NCBI GenBank assembly: GCA_900552145.1 | Contig: URYW01000007.1 | Coordinates: 1 to 42,414, forward strand | Direction: 5' to 3' | Source: an uncultured Collinsella sp. | GTDB taxonomy: Bacteria > Actinomycetota > Coriobacteriia > Coriobacteriales > Coriobacteriaceae | DNA length: 42,414 nucleotides | Part shown: positions 34,223 through 41,730 of the stretch, in pieces | Numbering within the stretch: position 1 is the first letter of the stretch | Layout of the letters: each line of letters begins with the position of its first letter | Translations under genes and position numbers: made by a program | The notes under the pieces: model-generated | Told to the model about the DNA's origin: nothing | The model's input: the letters and a program-made list of their open reading frames with translations, nothing else | The model's database searches: none

Positions 34223-34924
34223 ATGATCGAGATGAATGCTGTTGCCGCTGGCACCGAGCTCGACGCGGCGCGTGACGCGGGCCGCGAGGGCGTGTCCGCG
34301 GGCTGGTGCGCATGGAGCGCGGGCGATGCTTCGCTGACGTTTTCGCTGGTCGTGCGTCCGGATGTGAATATGCATGCCTTTCACGGCCTGCCGTTTGTGG
34401 CCGCGATGGGCATGATGGATGCGCTCGTGGGCACGGCTTCGACGCCGGGGTTGGGCCTTGCCGGTAAGGTGGGTATCCAGTGGCCGAGCGATATCGTGTG
34501 CGGTGCGCCTGCGTTTGAGACGTCGCTCGCGCGTGTTACCGTGAACGGCGGTGCCGGTGCTGCGGGCATGTTCGGTGCCGTGACGGTGGATATTGAGCGT
34601 TCGGCGCTGAGCGAGCTTGGTGTGGACGTAGCTGACGAAGCGCTGGTCGAGACGCTGGCCGCCGCCGTGCTGGCCCGCGTGGACGCCTGGGCGGTTGTTG
34701 CCAACACGCCGCAAGGCGCCGCAGGGCCGCTGGCTCCCGTGCTGGGCGAGTACTTCGACATGGTGCCGCTGCTGGGCCGCCAAGTTGCGGCGGTGTCGCC
34801 CAACGGTTTGCCGCTTGCGGTCGGTGTGTTTGCGGGTCTGGACATCTGGGGTCGCGCGACCAGCAAGACCGATGCCGGCGAGCAGGAGTTTCCGCCCGAG
34901 GCCGTGCGCATTCGCGGACTGTAA
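34223..34924 (+). CDS. BirA/LplA-like protein, degenerate active site
   Basis: A 233-residue protein recalling biotin-protein ligase catalytic domains: a strand/helix LTFSLVVRPDVNMHAFHGLPFVAAMGMMDAL, then VGIQWPSDIVCG (BirA KWPNDI), and a small C-terminal beta domain GLDIWGRATSKTDAG resembling the BirA repressor-free tail. The biotin-AMP loop GRGRxGRxW is replaced by REGVSAGWCAW and the catalytic Lys of the KLAGIL motif is absent. It may be inactive as a ligase, or act on another cofactor. It starts directly after the folP-folK stop, so it is probably co-transcribed. Confidence 0.5.
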   Translation: MIEMNAVAAGTELDAARDAGREGVSAGWCAWSAGDASLTFSLVVRPDVNMHAFHGLPFVAAMGMMDALVGTASTPGLGLAGKVGIQWPSDIVCGAPAFETSLARVTVNGGAGAAGMFGAVTVDIERSALSELGVDVADEALVETLAAAVLARVDAWAVVANTPQGAAGPLAPVLGEYFDMVPLLGRQVAAVSPNGLPLAVGVFAGLDIWGRATSKTDAGEQEFPPEAVRIRGL

Positions 34925-34959
34925 CGCGAGGCGCCCGCGCTCAAAGATAACGATGACAA

Positions 34960-34995
34960 CAAAGCCCTCCTCGGCCTGCACCGGGGAGGGCTTTG
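34960..34995. terminator. Terminator hairpin between convergent genes
   Basis: CAAAGCCCTCCTCGG pairs with CCGGGGAGGGCTTTG, one G-T pair, around CCTGCA. It lies 36 bp after the BirA-like stop. T-tracts are weak on both sides; on the minus strand TTTGTTG follows. Confidence 0.65.
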
Positions 34996-35020
34996 CGTGA
35001 CTGCGGGGTAGCACCTCGGA

Positions 35021-35063
35021 CCTATTCCTCAAAATTGAAAATTATTCAGTTTTGAGGAATAGG
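35021..35063. repeat. AT-rich hairpin with 19-bp arms
   Basis: CCTATTCCTCAAAATTGAA pairs with TTCAGTTTTGAGGAATAGG, one G-T pair, around AATTA. It is AT-rich against its GC-rich surroundings. It lies between the convergent BirA-like and coaX genes and is another long-stem hairpin unrelated in arm sequence to the rest. Confidence 0.75.
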
Positions 35064-35119
35064 CTTGGCGAACGTTTGCGGGGCTGTGGCATCGGGCGTG
35101 CTCGACTTAAGCCCCTGCT

Positions 35120-35893
35120 CTATCCCAGCTCCTGCATGCGGCGGTAGATTTCGCAGATACCCTTGATGGTGAGCTGTCCGTCGACCACGTCGAAGGCATC
35201 GGTCGAATCGGCGACGATGCCGGCGAGACCGCCTGTGGCGATAACGGTGGCATCGTCGCGGCCCAGCTCGCGCTTCATGCGCGCGACCAGGCCTTCGGCC
35301 ATGGCGGCGGCGCCCATCACGGCGCCGACCTTGATGCATTCCTCGGTGTCACGGCCGATGGCGTGCTCGGGCGCCTCGAGCGGAACGCTGGCGAGCTTGG
35401 CAGCGCGGGCAGCTAGCGCGTCCATGGAGATGTGGATGCCCGGCGCGATCGCTCCGCCAATGTAATAGCCGTCCTCATCGATGACGTCGATATTGGTCGC
35501 GGTACCAAAGTCCACCACGATCGCTGGCGCGCCGTAGAAAGCTTCGGCTGCGACGGCGTTAGCTACGCGGTCGGCGCCCACGGCCTGGGGTCGCGCCGCA
35601 CGCAGCTTGGTCACGGCGGCCGTCTGCGGCCCGATGACGATGGCGTCTGCGGCAATGCGGTCGGCCACAGCGTGCCATTCGCGCGAGAGCTGCGGCACCA
35701 CGCCGGCAAAGGCGATCGCGTCGACCGCGCCGAGCGAGAGGTCGTACATCTTAAAGAAGCCCATCAGGCGCACGTGGATCTCGTCGGCGGTATAGGAGCG
35801 GTCGGTGGGCATGCGCCACGACTGCACCAGCTCGTCTCCGTCAAACAGGCCCATGGCCGTCTGCGTATTTCCCATATCGATAGCGAGCAGCAT
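35120..35893 (-). CDS. coaX: Type III pantothenate kinase
   Basis: First step of CoA synthesis. The 257 residues start with LLAIDMGNTQTAMGLFDGD (the ASKHA phosphate loop), then VPQLSREW, GADRVANAVAAEAFYGAPAIVVDFGTATNIDVIDEDGYYIGGAIAPGI, and IATGGLAGIVAD, all typical for CoaX. ATG 35893 is chosen because GGGAG lies about 5 nt upstream; ATG 35914 has no such site. It is transcribed toward the BirA-like gene and away from the tRNA. Confidence 0.96.
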   Translation of the reverse strand: MLLAIDMGNTQTAMGLFDGDELVQSWRMPTDRSYTADEIHVRLMGFFKMYDLSLGAVDAIAFAGVVPQLSREWHAVADRIAADAIVIGPQTAAVTKLRAARPQAVGADRVANAVAAEAFYGAPAIVVDFGTATNIDVIDEDGYYIGGAIAPGIHISMDALAARAAKLASVPLEAPEHAIGRDTEECIKVGAVMGAAAMAEGLVARMKRELGRDDATVIATGGLAGIVADSTDAFDVVDGQLTIKGICEIYRRMQELG

Positions 35894-35929
35894 GTCTACT
35901 CCCAGTGTCGGCATAAAAGGACGCGCACC

Positions 35930-35935
35930 ATTGTA
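35930..35935 (-). promoter_or_regulatory. Putative coaX -10 box (TACAAT)
   Basis: TATACAAT on the minus strand, about 37 bp before the coaX start. The -35 is weak. Confidence 0.4.
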
Positions 35936-36029
35936 TACGTGCCGTCGACGGCGCTCGGCTGCGATTCGTTTACGGTGATAGGGGCTGAGGGGTTTAAATA
36001 TGAAGGAATTATGCTCTACGAGATTTTCC

Positions 36030-36058
36030 TTGCCGTTTACCGAACTCCCGCGTAATAT
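36030..36058 (+). promoter_or_regulatory. Promoter of the initiator tRNA gene
   Basis: TTGCCG at 36030-36035 and TAATAT at 36053-36058 with a 17-bp spacer. Transcription would start about 25 bp before the tRNA. It is the best-formed promoter in the window. Confidence 0.65.
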
Positions 36059-36089
36059 TCTTTCTTGCGCACATGAGGCGCCCAGACAT

Positions 36090-36166
36090 TGCGGGGTGGA
36101 GCAGTCTGGTAGCTCGCCGGGCTCATAACCCGGAGGTCGTAGGTTCAAATCCTGCCCCCGCGACCA
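36090..36166 (+). tRNA. tRNA-fMet(CAT), initiator
   Basis: A 77-nt gene with anticodon CAT in the loop CTCATAA. The anticodon stem has the three G-C pairs (GGG...CCC) that mark initiator tRNAs. The D-loop AGCAGTCTGGTAGCT and T-arm GGTTCAAATCC are standard, and CCA is encoded. The sequence is very close to E. coli tRNA-fMet (TGCGGGGTGGAGCAG). Position 1 is T opposite G72, a weak wobble pair where E. coli has C1-A72, consistent with the initiator requirement for a weak first pair. Confidence 0.93.
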
Positions 36167-36175
36167 AGAACTTGC

Positions 36176-36212
36176 AGCTCGGAAGCATAATTGTTTCCGA
36201 GCTTTTTCTTTA
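36176..36212 (+). terminator. Intrinsic terminator of the tRNA
   Basis: AGCTCGGAAG pairs with TTTCCGAGCT (one G-T pair) around a short AT loop, followed by TTTTCTTTA. Begins 10 nt after the tRNA CCA. Confidence 0.88.
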
Positions 36213-36356
36213 TTGGTTTACTTTGCGGGTGAATTGCGGGTGAATCCTGTGGCAATTTATTTTGTGAAGCATATAAACCATTGATAATCGCGGGCCGGTC
36301 GGCTTGACTTGTCGACCGATAAACTCCAATTAGAAAGAGTTTCGGCGGTCCTTAGC

Positions 36357-36362
36357 TAAAAT
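36357..36362 (+). promoter_or_regulatory. Putative -10 box of the restriction-modification gene
   Basis: TAAAAT, 35 bp before the start codon, in an AT-rich gap. The -35 is weak. The gap 36213-36356 has no other recognised element. Confidence 0.3.
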
Positions 36363-36396
36363 AGTGACGTCTGAATAACAACAAAGGAGTCGCTAT

Positions 36397-39300
36397 ATGA
36401 AGACCGTCTACGATGCCCTTGACCCTATCGTCAACGGGTCGGCAACGACCAAGGAGAAGGGCGACAAGTATGAGGCGGCCTGCGTTTATTATCTCAAGAA
36501 CGACCCCTTCTACGCACTGTTCTTCTCCCGTGTCGGGACGATAGCCCAGGCACTCGAATGGGACGATTGTCCCGTCCACGACACCCAAGACAACGGAATC
36601 GACCTCATGGCCCAGCCCGCCGAGGCGGGGGAATGGTGGGCAATCCAATGCAAGTGCTATGACGGCGAGAAGGACCTTCCCAAGGGCATCTGCGACTCGT
36701 TCTTCGCCCATGCGGCATTTATCGACGGCGTCGACTCCCTGATGGTCATGACGACGGCGAAGGGTCCGGGAAAGAACCTCCAGAAGCAAATCGACGCCAG
36801 CGGGTCCATGTACATCGATACCGCCAAGATGGCGGCCTCCAATATCGACTGGGCGCCGTTCATCGAAGGCGTTCCCGCCGGCGAGCGGGTGACCTACGAC
36901 CTCCTCCCTCATCAGGAGCGCGCGGTCGCGGCGATCGAGGAGAAGTGGGCGGAGTTTGACCGCTGCAAGGCGATCATGGCGTGCGGCACGGGAAAGACCC
37001 TCATGTCCCTCCGTCTCGTCGAGGACTGGATCGGCCCCGCCGCCGGCACGATCCTCTTCTGCGCGCCGTCGATCTCCCTCGTCGGACAGTCCATGCGCGA
37101 GTGGATGGGCCAGAGCCGCGTGCCCATGTCCTCACTCGTCGTCTGCTCGGACTCGAAGGCGTCGCGCAAGGACGACGTCATCCCGATGACGCTCGATTCA
37201 TTCGAGTATCCCGCGACGACGAATCCCGAGAGCCTGTACCGCTCGTTCAAGCGTTGCAGACGCTCGAACCCCGACGGGCTGGTCGTCATCTTCTCGACCT
37301 ACCAATCTATCGGCGTCATCCATGACGCGCAGGCGCTCGGCATGCCCGAGTTCGATATCGTCGTGTGCGACGAGGCCCACCGCACGACCGGCAACGCACT
37401 CCCCGGCGTCTCCAAGACGGAGGCTTCGGCCTTCATGAAGATCCACTTCAACGAGAACGTTGCCGCCAAGAAGCGCCTGTACATGACGGCGACCCCGCGC
37501 ATTTACGGCGAGACCGCCAAGCGCAAGGGCGCCGAGGAGGACTACACCATCGCCTCCATGGACGACGAGTCCATCTACGGCCCCACCGCCTACCAGATCA
37601 AGTTCGGCGAGGCCGTGGAGCAGAAGCTGCTCACCGACTACAAGGTCGTCGTCCTCACCGTCCAGGAGGATGCCATCGGGGACCGCCTGCCCTCCCTGGA
37701 GAGCGACCAGGGCGTCAACGCAATGAGCCTGGAGCCCTCGGACATCGGCAAGATTATCGGCTGCTGGAAGGGCCTCGTCGATCACGGCGAGGGCGCGCCC
37801 GACGACGCGACCGGTCTCGGTGGCATGCTCGTCGTCGATGACGTCGAGACCATGGTGACCGACTGCAAGCCGCTGCACCGCGCCGTCGGCTTCTGCTCGA
37901 CCATCAACGCATCGAAGACCATCACGGAGGCCTTCTCGCAAATCGTCGAGAAGTTTGCCGAAGACGAGCACGAGGAGCTCCCGCTCAAGTGCGAGCTGCG
38001 CCATGTCGACGGCAACATGCCGTCCGACCAGCGCACGAGAAACATCACCTGGCTCGGAGGGGACGTCGCCGAGGACGAGTGCCGCATCCTCACCAACGCG
38101 CGCTGCCTCGCCGAGGGCATCGACGTGCCCAACCTCGACGCCGTCATCTTCTTCAATGCCAAGAACTCGACCGTGGACGTCGTCCAGGCCGTCGGCCGCG
38201 TCATGAGGCGCGCCGAGGGCAAGGACTTCGGCTATATCATCCTGCCCATTTTCGTTCCCGCCGGCATGACGCCGGAGGAGGCGCTCGACGACAGCAAGGT
38301 GTTCGCGAACGTCTGGAGCATCCTCCAGGCCCTCCGCTCGCACGACGAGCGAATCGAGGCCAAGGTCAACGCGCTCGCCCTCCAGCAGGAGGCCGAGAAG
38401 AACAAGGTTGCCGGATCGGCCAACCAGAAGGGGTGGGACGCCGGCGACCTCAAGCTCAAGCAGGAGGAGGAGAGCCAGAAGGCGGCGGAGATCACGCAGG
38501 GCGTGCAGATGAGGCTCACGTTCTTCCCGGTCGAGCGCTGGGAGAAGGCCGTCAAGACCACGCTGGTCAAGAAGTGCGGCACGCGCATCTACTGGGATGA
38601 GTGGGCCGAGGACGTGGCGAAGATCGCCCAGCGCCACATAGAGCGCATCGGCAGGCTCGTCCGCGAGAACGACGAGGTGTCCGGCAGCTTCAAGACGTTC
38701 CTGCACGGCCTCCGGGATTCCCTCAACCCCAGTATCACCGAGCAGGACGCGGTCGAGATGATCGCCCAGCACATCATCACCGTCCCGGTGTTCGACGCCC
38801 TGTTCGGGGACTTCGAGTTCGCGAAGTCGAACCCGGTGTCCGTCGCCATCGAACGTTTCCTGGGCGCACTCGAAGAGCATAAGATCGAGGAGGCGTCGGA
38901 TTCCGAGGTCCTCGACGACGTGTATGCGAGCGTGCGCCGCCGCGCTGCCGCCATCCAGTCGGATGCGGCGCGCCAGCAGCTCATCCGCGACCTCTACGAG
39001 AAGTTCTTCAAGGTCGCGTTCAAGGCGACTTCGGACAAGATGGGCGTCGTCTACACCCCGACCGAGATCATCGACTACATCCTCCGCGAGACCGACCGCG
39101 TTCTCAAGCGCGAGTTCGGCCAGTCGCTTGCCGACGACCGCGTGCATATCCTGGATCCCTTCGCGGGCACGGGCTCGTTCATGGCGCACCTCATCGAGAG
39201 CGACCTCATCCCCGACGAGAAGCTCAAGCGCAAGTACACCCGCGAGATTCACTCCAACGAGATCCTGTTGCTCGCGTACTACATCATGACGGTGAATATC

Positions 39301-41445
39301 GAGTACGCCTACCATGCCCGCATGGGCGGCGGCTATCAGCCATTCGAGGGTGCGGTGCTCACCGATACGTTCCAGATGACCGAGGAGTCGAACACCCTCG
39401 ATGACGAGGTGTTCTATGACAACACGGATCGCGTGCGCATCCAGAACGCGCTCCCGATCCGGGTGATTGTGGGCAACCCGCCCTACTCGGTGGGCCAGAC
39501 GAGCGCCAACGACAATAACCAGAATGAGAAGTATCCGACGCTCGACAGCCGCATCGCGCAGACGTATGTCGCGAAAACGACTGCGACAAATAAGAACTCG
39601 CTTTACGATTCGTACTTCCGCGCCTTCAGGTGGGCGAGCGACCGAATCGAAGAGAGGGGCATTGTCTGCTTCGTAAGCAACGGGGGCTGGGTCGACGGGT
39701 CCTCGTCCAACGGGTTTCGTCGCTCGCTCGTCGAGGAGTTTAATAGCATCTACGTCTTTAACCTTAAGGGGAATCAGAACACTTCCGACTGGAAGCGTGA
39801 GGGCGGTAAGGTGTTTGATGCCGGCGCTAAGATCGGCGTCGCTATAACTATGTTGGTTAAGAACCCGGACTCAAAAGAGCATGGGGTTGTTCACTATCAC
39901 GATATCGGCGACTATCTGAGTCGTGAGGACAAGCTTAGGCTGATCCGAGATTTTGCAATCAATGGTGATATTGATTGGCAAACGATTGAACCCGATAAAT
40001 ATGGCGACTGGCTGAACCAGCGCGACGATTCGTTCTATGAATTTGCGCCGCTGGGAATAACGAAGAGAAAGCCTCCTTACGGCATGTTTACCATCTGGTC
40101 TGCGGGCCTTAAAACGCAGCGTGACCCTTGGGCGTGGGGGTTCTCTCGTCCGAGAGTGCAGGAGCAAATGGAGCGTCTGCTATCGAACATGGACGCCGAG
40201 ATTCAACCCGCAAAGGGCGAGGGGCGTGCAATTGAATATGATCCGGCCCGCTTCAGCTGGACGCGGCGCATGGAGGATGCTGCTAGGAAGGGAGAGCGGC
40301 TGGTCTACAACTGCGACGAGGTCGTAATGGGGTCGTATAGGCCGTTCTGCAAGCAATGGGTTTACTACGACCGTGTGATGAACGAAAGGACCTACCAGCA
40401 GCCCCGCCTTTTCCCTCTCGCGGTAAGCGGGAGGGAAAAGGCCGAAAGGACCTACCAGCAGCCCGATATCCTCTCGAAGACAACGGGAAAAGGCGGGGCC
40501 GAAATGACCTACCAGCAGGGCTCTCTCCGTTGCCTTGAGAACATCGTCATTATCAACTCGGAGCGTGGGCCATTTATCGCTAATATCCTACCTGACCTCG
40601 AGCTAGTTCATCACGGTCAATGCTTCCCCCTCTACTGGTACGAAGAGGAGCAAGTTGGCACGTCTCTCTTTGACGGAAATGATTATGTAGCCCCCGGCGG
40701 ACAGACGTCACTATTCGGCAACGGTGCGACCCATACCGAGAAGACCTATTCTCGCCACGACGCTATTACGGATGAGACCCTTAAGGTCTTCCTTGAGGTC
40801 TATCCGCATGCGTTTCCGAAGCGCTATAAGAAGGATGGCGGTATCGAGCTCAATAAGACCGATATTTTCTACTACGTCTACGGTATCCTGCATTCTCCTG
40901 AGTATCGCAAGCGTTTCGAGTCGAATCTCAAGAAAGAGCTGCCGCGCATCCCGCTCGCCGCGGACTTTGCCAGGTTCTCGGAGGCGGGACGAAAACTCGC
41001 CCATTTTCATCTCGATTACGAGGAAATTGACCCATGGGCATCGATTGTCGAGGACGGCGACTCGGTGAACCCTGGCCGTACGGTCAAGATGGCATTCGGC
41101 AAGTGCAAGAAGGACGAGGGGCATCCTAAGGGCCAGGACATGACCGTCCTCAAGGTCGCCGAGAACATGACGCTGCGTGGTATCCCGCTTGGGGCATACG
41201 AGTACGTCGTTAATGGGCGCTCGGCCATCGGCTGGCTCATGGACCGCTATCAGGTCCGCAAGGACAAGGCGTCGGGCATCGTCAACGATCCCAACGACTA
41301 CAGCGACGACCCGCGCTATATCGTCGACCTGGTCGAGCGCGTCGTGACCGTGTCGATGGAGACGATCGCCATCGTTAACGAGTTGCCCGCCCTGAACGAG
41401 AAGGCCCAGCCTGCCGACTGGCCCGCCGCATGGAAGGTGAAGTAA
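36397..41445 (+). CDS. Type ISP-like restriction-modification enzyme (nuclease-helicase-methylase)
   Basis: A single 1682-residue chain. N-terminal Mrr-like PD-(D/E)XK nuclease: D69 in NGIDLMA and QCK (Q84, K86). SF2 helicase: Walker A ACGTGKT (K200), DEAH (325-328), YMTATPRIY, and VVQAVGRVMRR. A helical coupler follows, then N6-adenine methylase motifs DPFAGTGSF (from D920) and NPPY (1027-1030). The C-terminus would be the target recognition domain. This order matches LlaGI/LlaBIII-type enzymes (about 1570 residues), which translocate with ATP and cut between head-to-head sites, protecting sites by methylation. The region about 39750-41100 is AT-richer. Residues 1330-1374 repeat (E-R/M-TYQQ three times) and their DNA has palindromes. 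ATG 36397 has AAGGAG 7 nt upstream. The reading frame is intact. Confidence 0.93.
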   Translation: MKTVYDALDPIVNGSATTKEKGDKYEAACVYYLKNDPFYALFFSRVGTIAQALEWDDCPVHDTQDNGIDLMAQPAEAGEWWAIQCKCYDGEKDLPKGICDSFFAHAAFIDGVDSLMVMTTAKGPGKNLQKQIDASGSMYIDTAKMAASNIDWAPFIEGVPAGERVTYDLLPHQERAVAAIEEKWAEFDRCKAIMACGTGKTLMSLRLVEDWIGPAAGTILFCAPSISLVGQSMREWMGQSRVPMSSLVVCSDSKASRKDDVIPMTLDSFEYPATTNPESLYRSFKRCRRSNPDGLVVIFSTYQSIGVIHDAQALGMPEFDIVVCDEAHRTTGNALPGVSKTEASAFMKIHFNENVAAKKRLYMTATPRIYGETAKRKGAEEDYTIASMDDESIYGPTAYQIKFGEAVEQKLLTDYKVVVLTVQEDAIGDRLPSLESDQGVNAMSLEPSDIGKIIGCWKGLVDHGEGAPDDATGLGGMLVVDDVETMVTDCKPLHRAVGFCSTINASKTITEAFSQIVEKFAEDEHEELPLKCELRHVDGNMPSDQRTRNITWLGGDVAEDECRILTNARCLAEGIDVPNLDAVIFFNAKNSTVDVVQAVGRVMRRAEGKDFGYIILPIFVPAGMTPEEALDDSKVFANVWSILQALRSHDERIEAKVNALALQQEAEKNKVAGSANQKGWDAGDLKLKQEEESQKAAEITQGVQMRLTFFPVERWEKAVKTTLVKKCGTRIYWDEWAEDVAKIAQRHIERIGRLVRENDEVSGSFKTFLHGLRDSLNPSITEQDAVEMIAQHIITVPVFDALFGDFEFAKSNPVSVAIERFLGALEEHKIEEASDSEVLDDVYASVRRRAAAIQSDAARQQLIRDLYEKFFKVAFKATSDKMGVVYTPTEIIDYILRETDRVLKREFGQSLADDRVHILDPFAGTGSFMAHLIESDLIPDEKLKRKYTREIHSNEILLLAYYIMTVNIEYAYHARMGGGYQPFEGAVLTDTFQMTEESNTLDDEVFYDNTDRVRIQNALPIRVIVGNPPYSVGQTSANDNNQNEKYPTLDSRIAQTYVAKTTATNKNSLYDSYFRAFRWASDRIEERGIVCFVSNGGWVDGSSSNGFRRSLVEEFNSIYVFNLKGNQNTSDWKREGGKVFDAGAKIGVAITMLVKNPDSKEHGVVHYHDIGDYLSREDKLRLIRDFAINGDIDWQTIEPDKYGDWLNQRDDSFYEFAPLGITKRKPPYGMFTIWSAGLKTQRDPWAWGFSRPRVQEQMERLLSNMDAEIQPAKGEGRAIEYDPARFSWTRRMEDAARKGERLVYNCDEVVMGSYRPFCKQWVYYDRVMNERTYQQPRLFPLAVSGREKAERTYQQPDILSKTTGKGGAEMTYQQGSLRCLENIVIINSERGPFIANILPDLELVHHGQCFPLYWYEEEQVGTSLFDGNDYVAPGGQTSLFGNGATHTEKTYSRHDAITDETLKVFLEVYPHAFPKRYKKDGGIELNKTDIFYYVYGILHSPEYRKRFESNLKKELPRIPLAADFARFSEAGRKLAHFHLDYEEIDPWASIVEDGDSVNPGRTVKMAFGKCKKDEGHPKGQDMTVLKVAENMTLRGIPLGAYEYVVNGRSAIGWLMDRYQVRKDKASGIVNDPNDYSDDPRYIVDLVERVVTVSMETIAIVNELPALNEKAQPADWPAAWKVK
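40383..40518 (+). repeat. In-frame palindromic repeat insertion inside the RM gene
   Basis: CGAAAGGACCTACCAGCAGC occurs at 40383 and 40443, and a close copy at 40500, spaced 60 and 57 bp. Between the first two copies, GCCTTTTCCCTCTCGC (40406-40421) pairs with 40427-40442 (one G-T pair) around GGTAA. Also GCCCCGCCTTTTCCC (40401-40415) is complementary to 40485-40499. All spacings keep the reading frame, so extra codons are added without disrupting the enzyme. Confidence 0.75.
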
Positions 41446-41452
41446 CAGCTGA

Positions 41453-41719
41453 AGGGGATTCATGATTCGCGGATAGCGACGTTGCATATTGGGGTTGATG
41501 AACATCGCCCGATAGCGTGTCGCCGCGGGACGGATGGTTATCACAACTGCCCGGTTCTCGAAGGAGGCACGACGCTATGCAGAAGGTCTACTCGGCTAGA
41601 CGGTCGTGCTCGTCGACGGCCCAGCGCTCGCTGGTCTCATGATCGACTACGGTGTCGGCGTGAGCACAAGGCAGGTTTACGAAATCAAGGCCGTGGGCAC
41701 GGACTTCTTCGAAGAATAG
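41453..41719 (+). pseudogene. Decayed Mrr-type restriction endonuclease remnant
   Basis: Reading the frame that ends at TAG 41717-41719 gives RMVITTARFSKEARRYAEGL, a stop at 41597, then TVVLVDGPALAGLMIDYGVG and VYEIKAVGTDFFEE, ending at the natural stop. This matches the C-terminal block of Mrr family type IV endonucleases (GxFITTxxF, VLIDG..LA.LMI..GVGV, YEIK.ID.DYFEE). Upstream in the same frame, GFMIRG*RRCILGL is a faint trace of the preceding Mrr segment, with stops and apparent deletion, so the PD-(D/E)XK catalytic core is lost. It starts 8 bp after the RM stop and is convergent with the HNH gene. Confidence 0.6.
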
Positions 41720-41730
41720 CGAGCAAGCGG

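Noticed and set aside
40383..40518. The RM repeat region as a frameshift or assembly error
   Set aside because: All unit spacings keep the frame and the gene is open to its natural end with conserved sequence on both sides.
41577..41642. A short frame MQKVYSARRSCSS starting at ATG 41577
   Set aside because: It is out of frame with the clear Mrr C-terminal translation and matches nothing; the pseudogene reading explains the DNA better.
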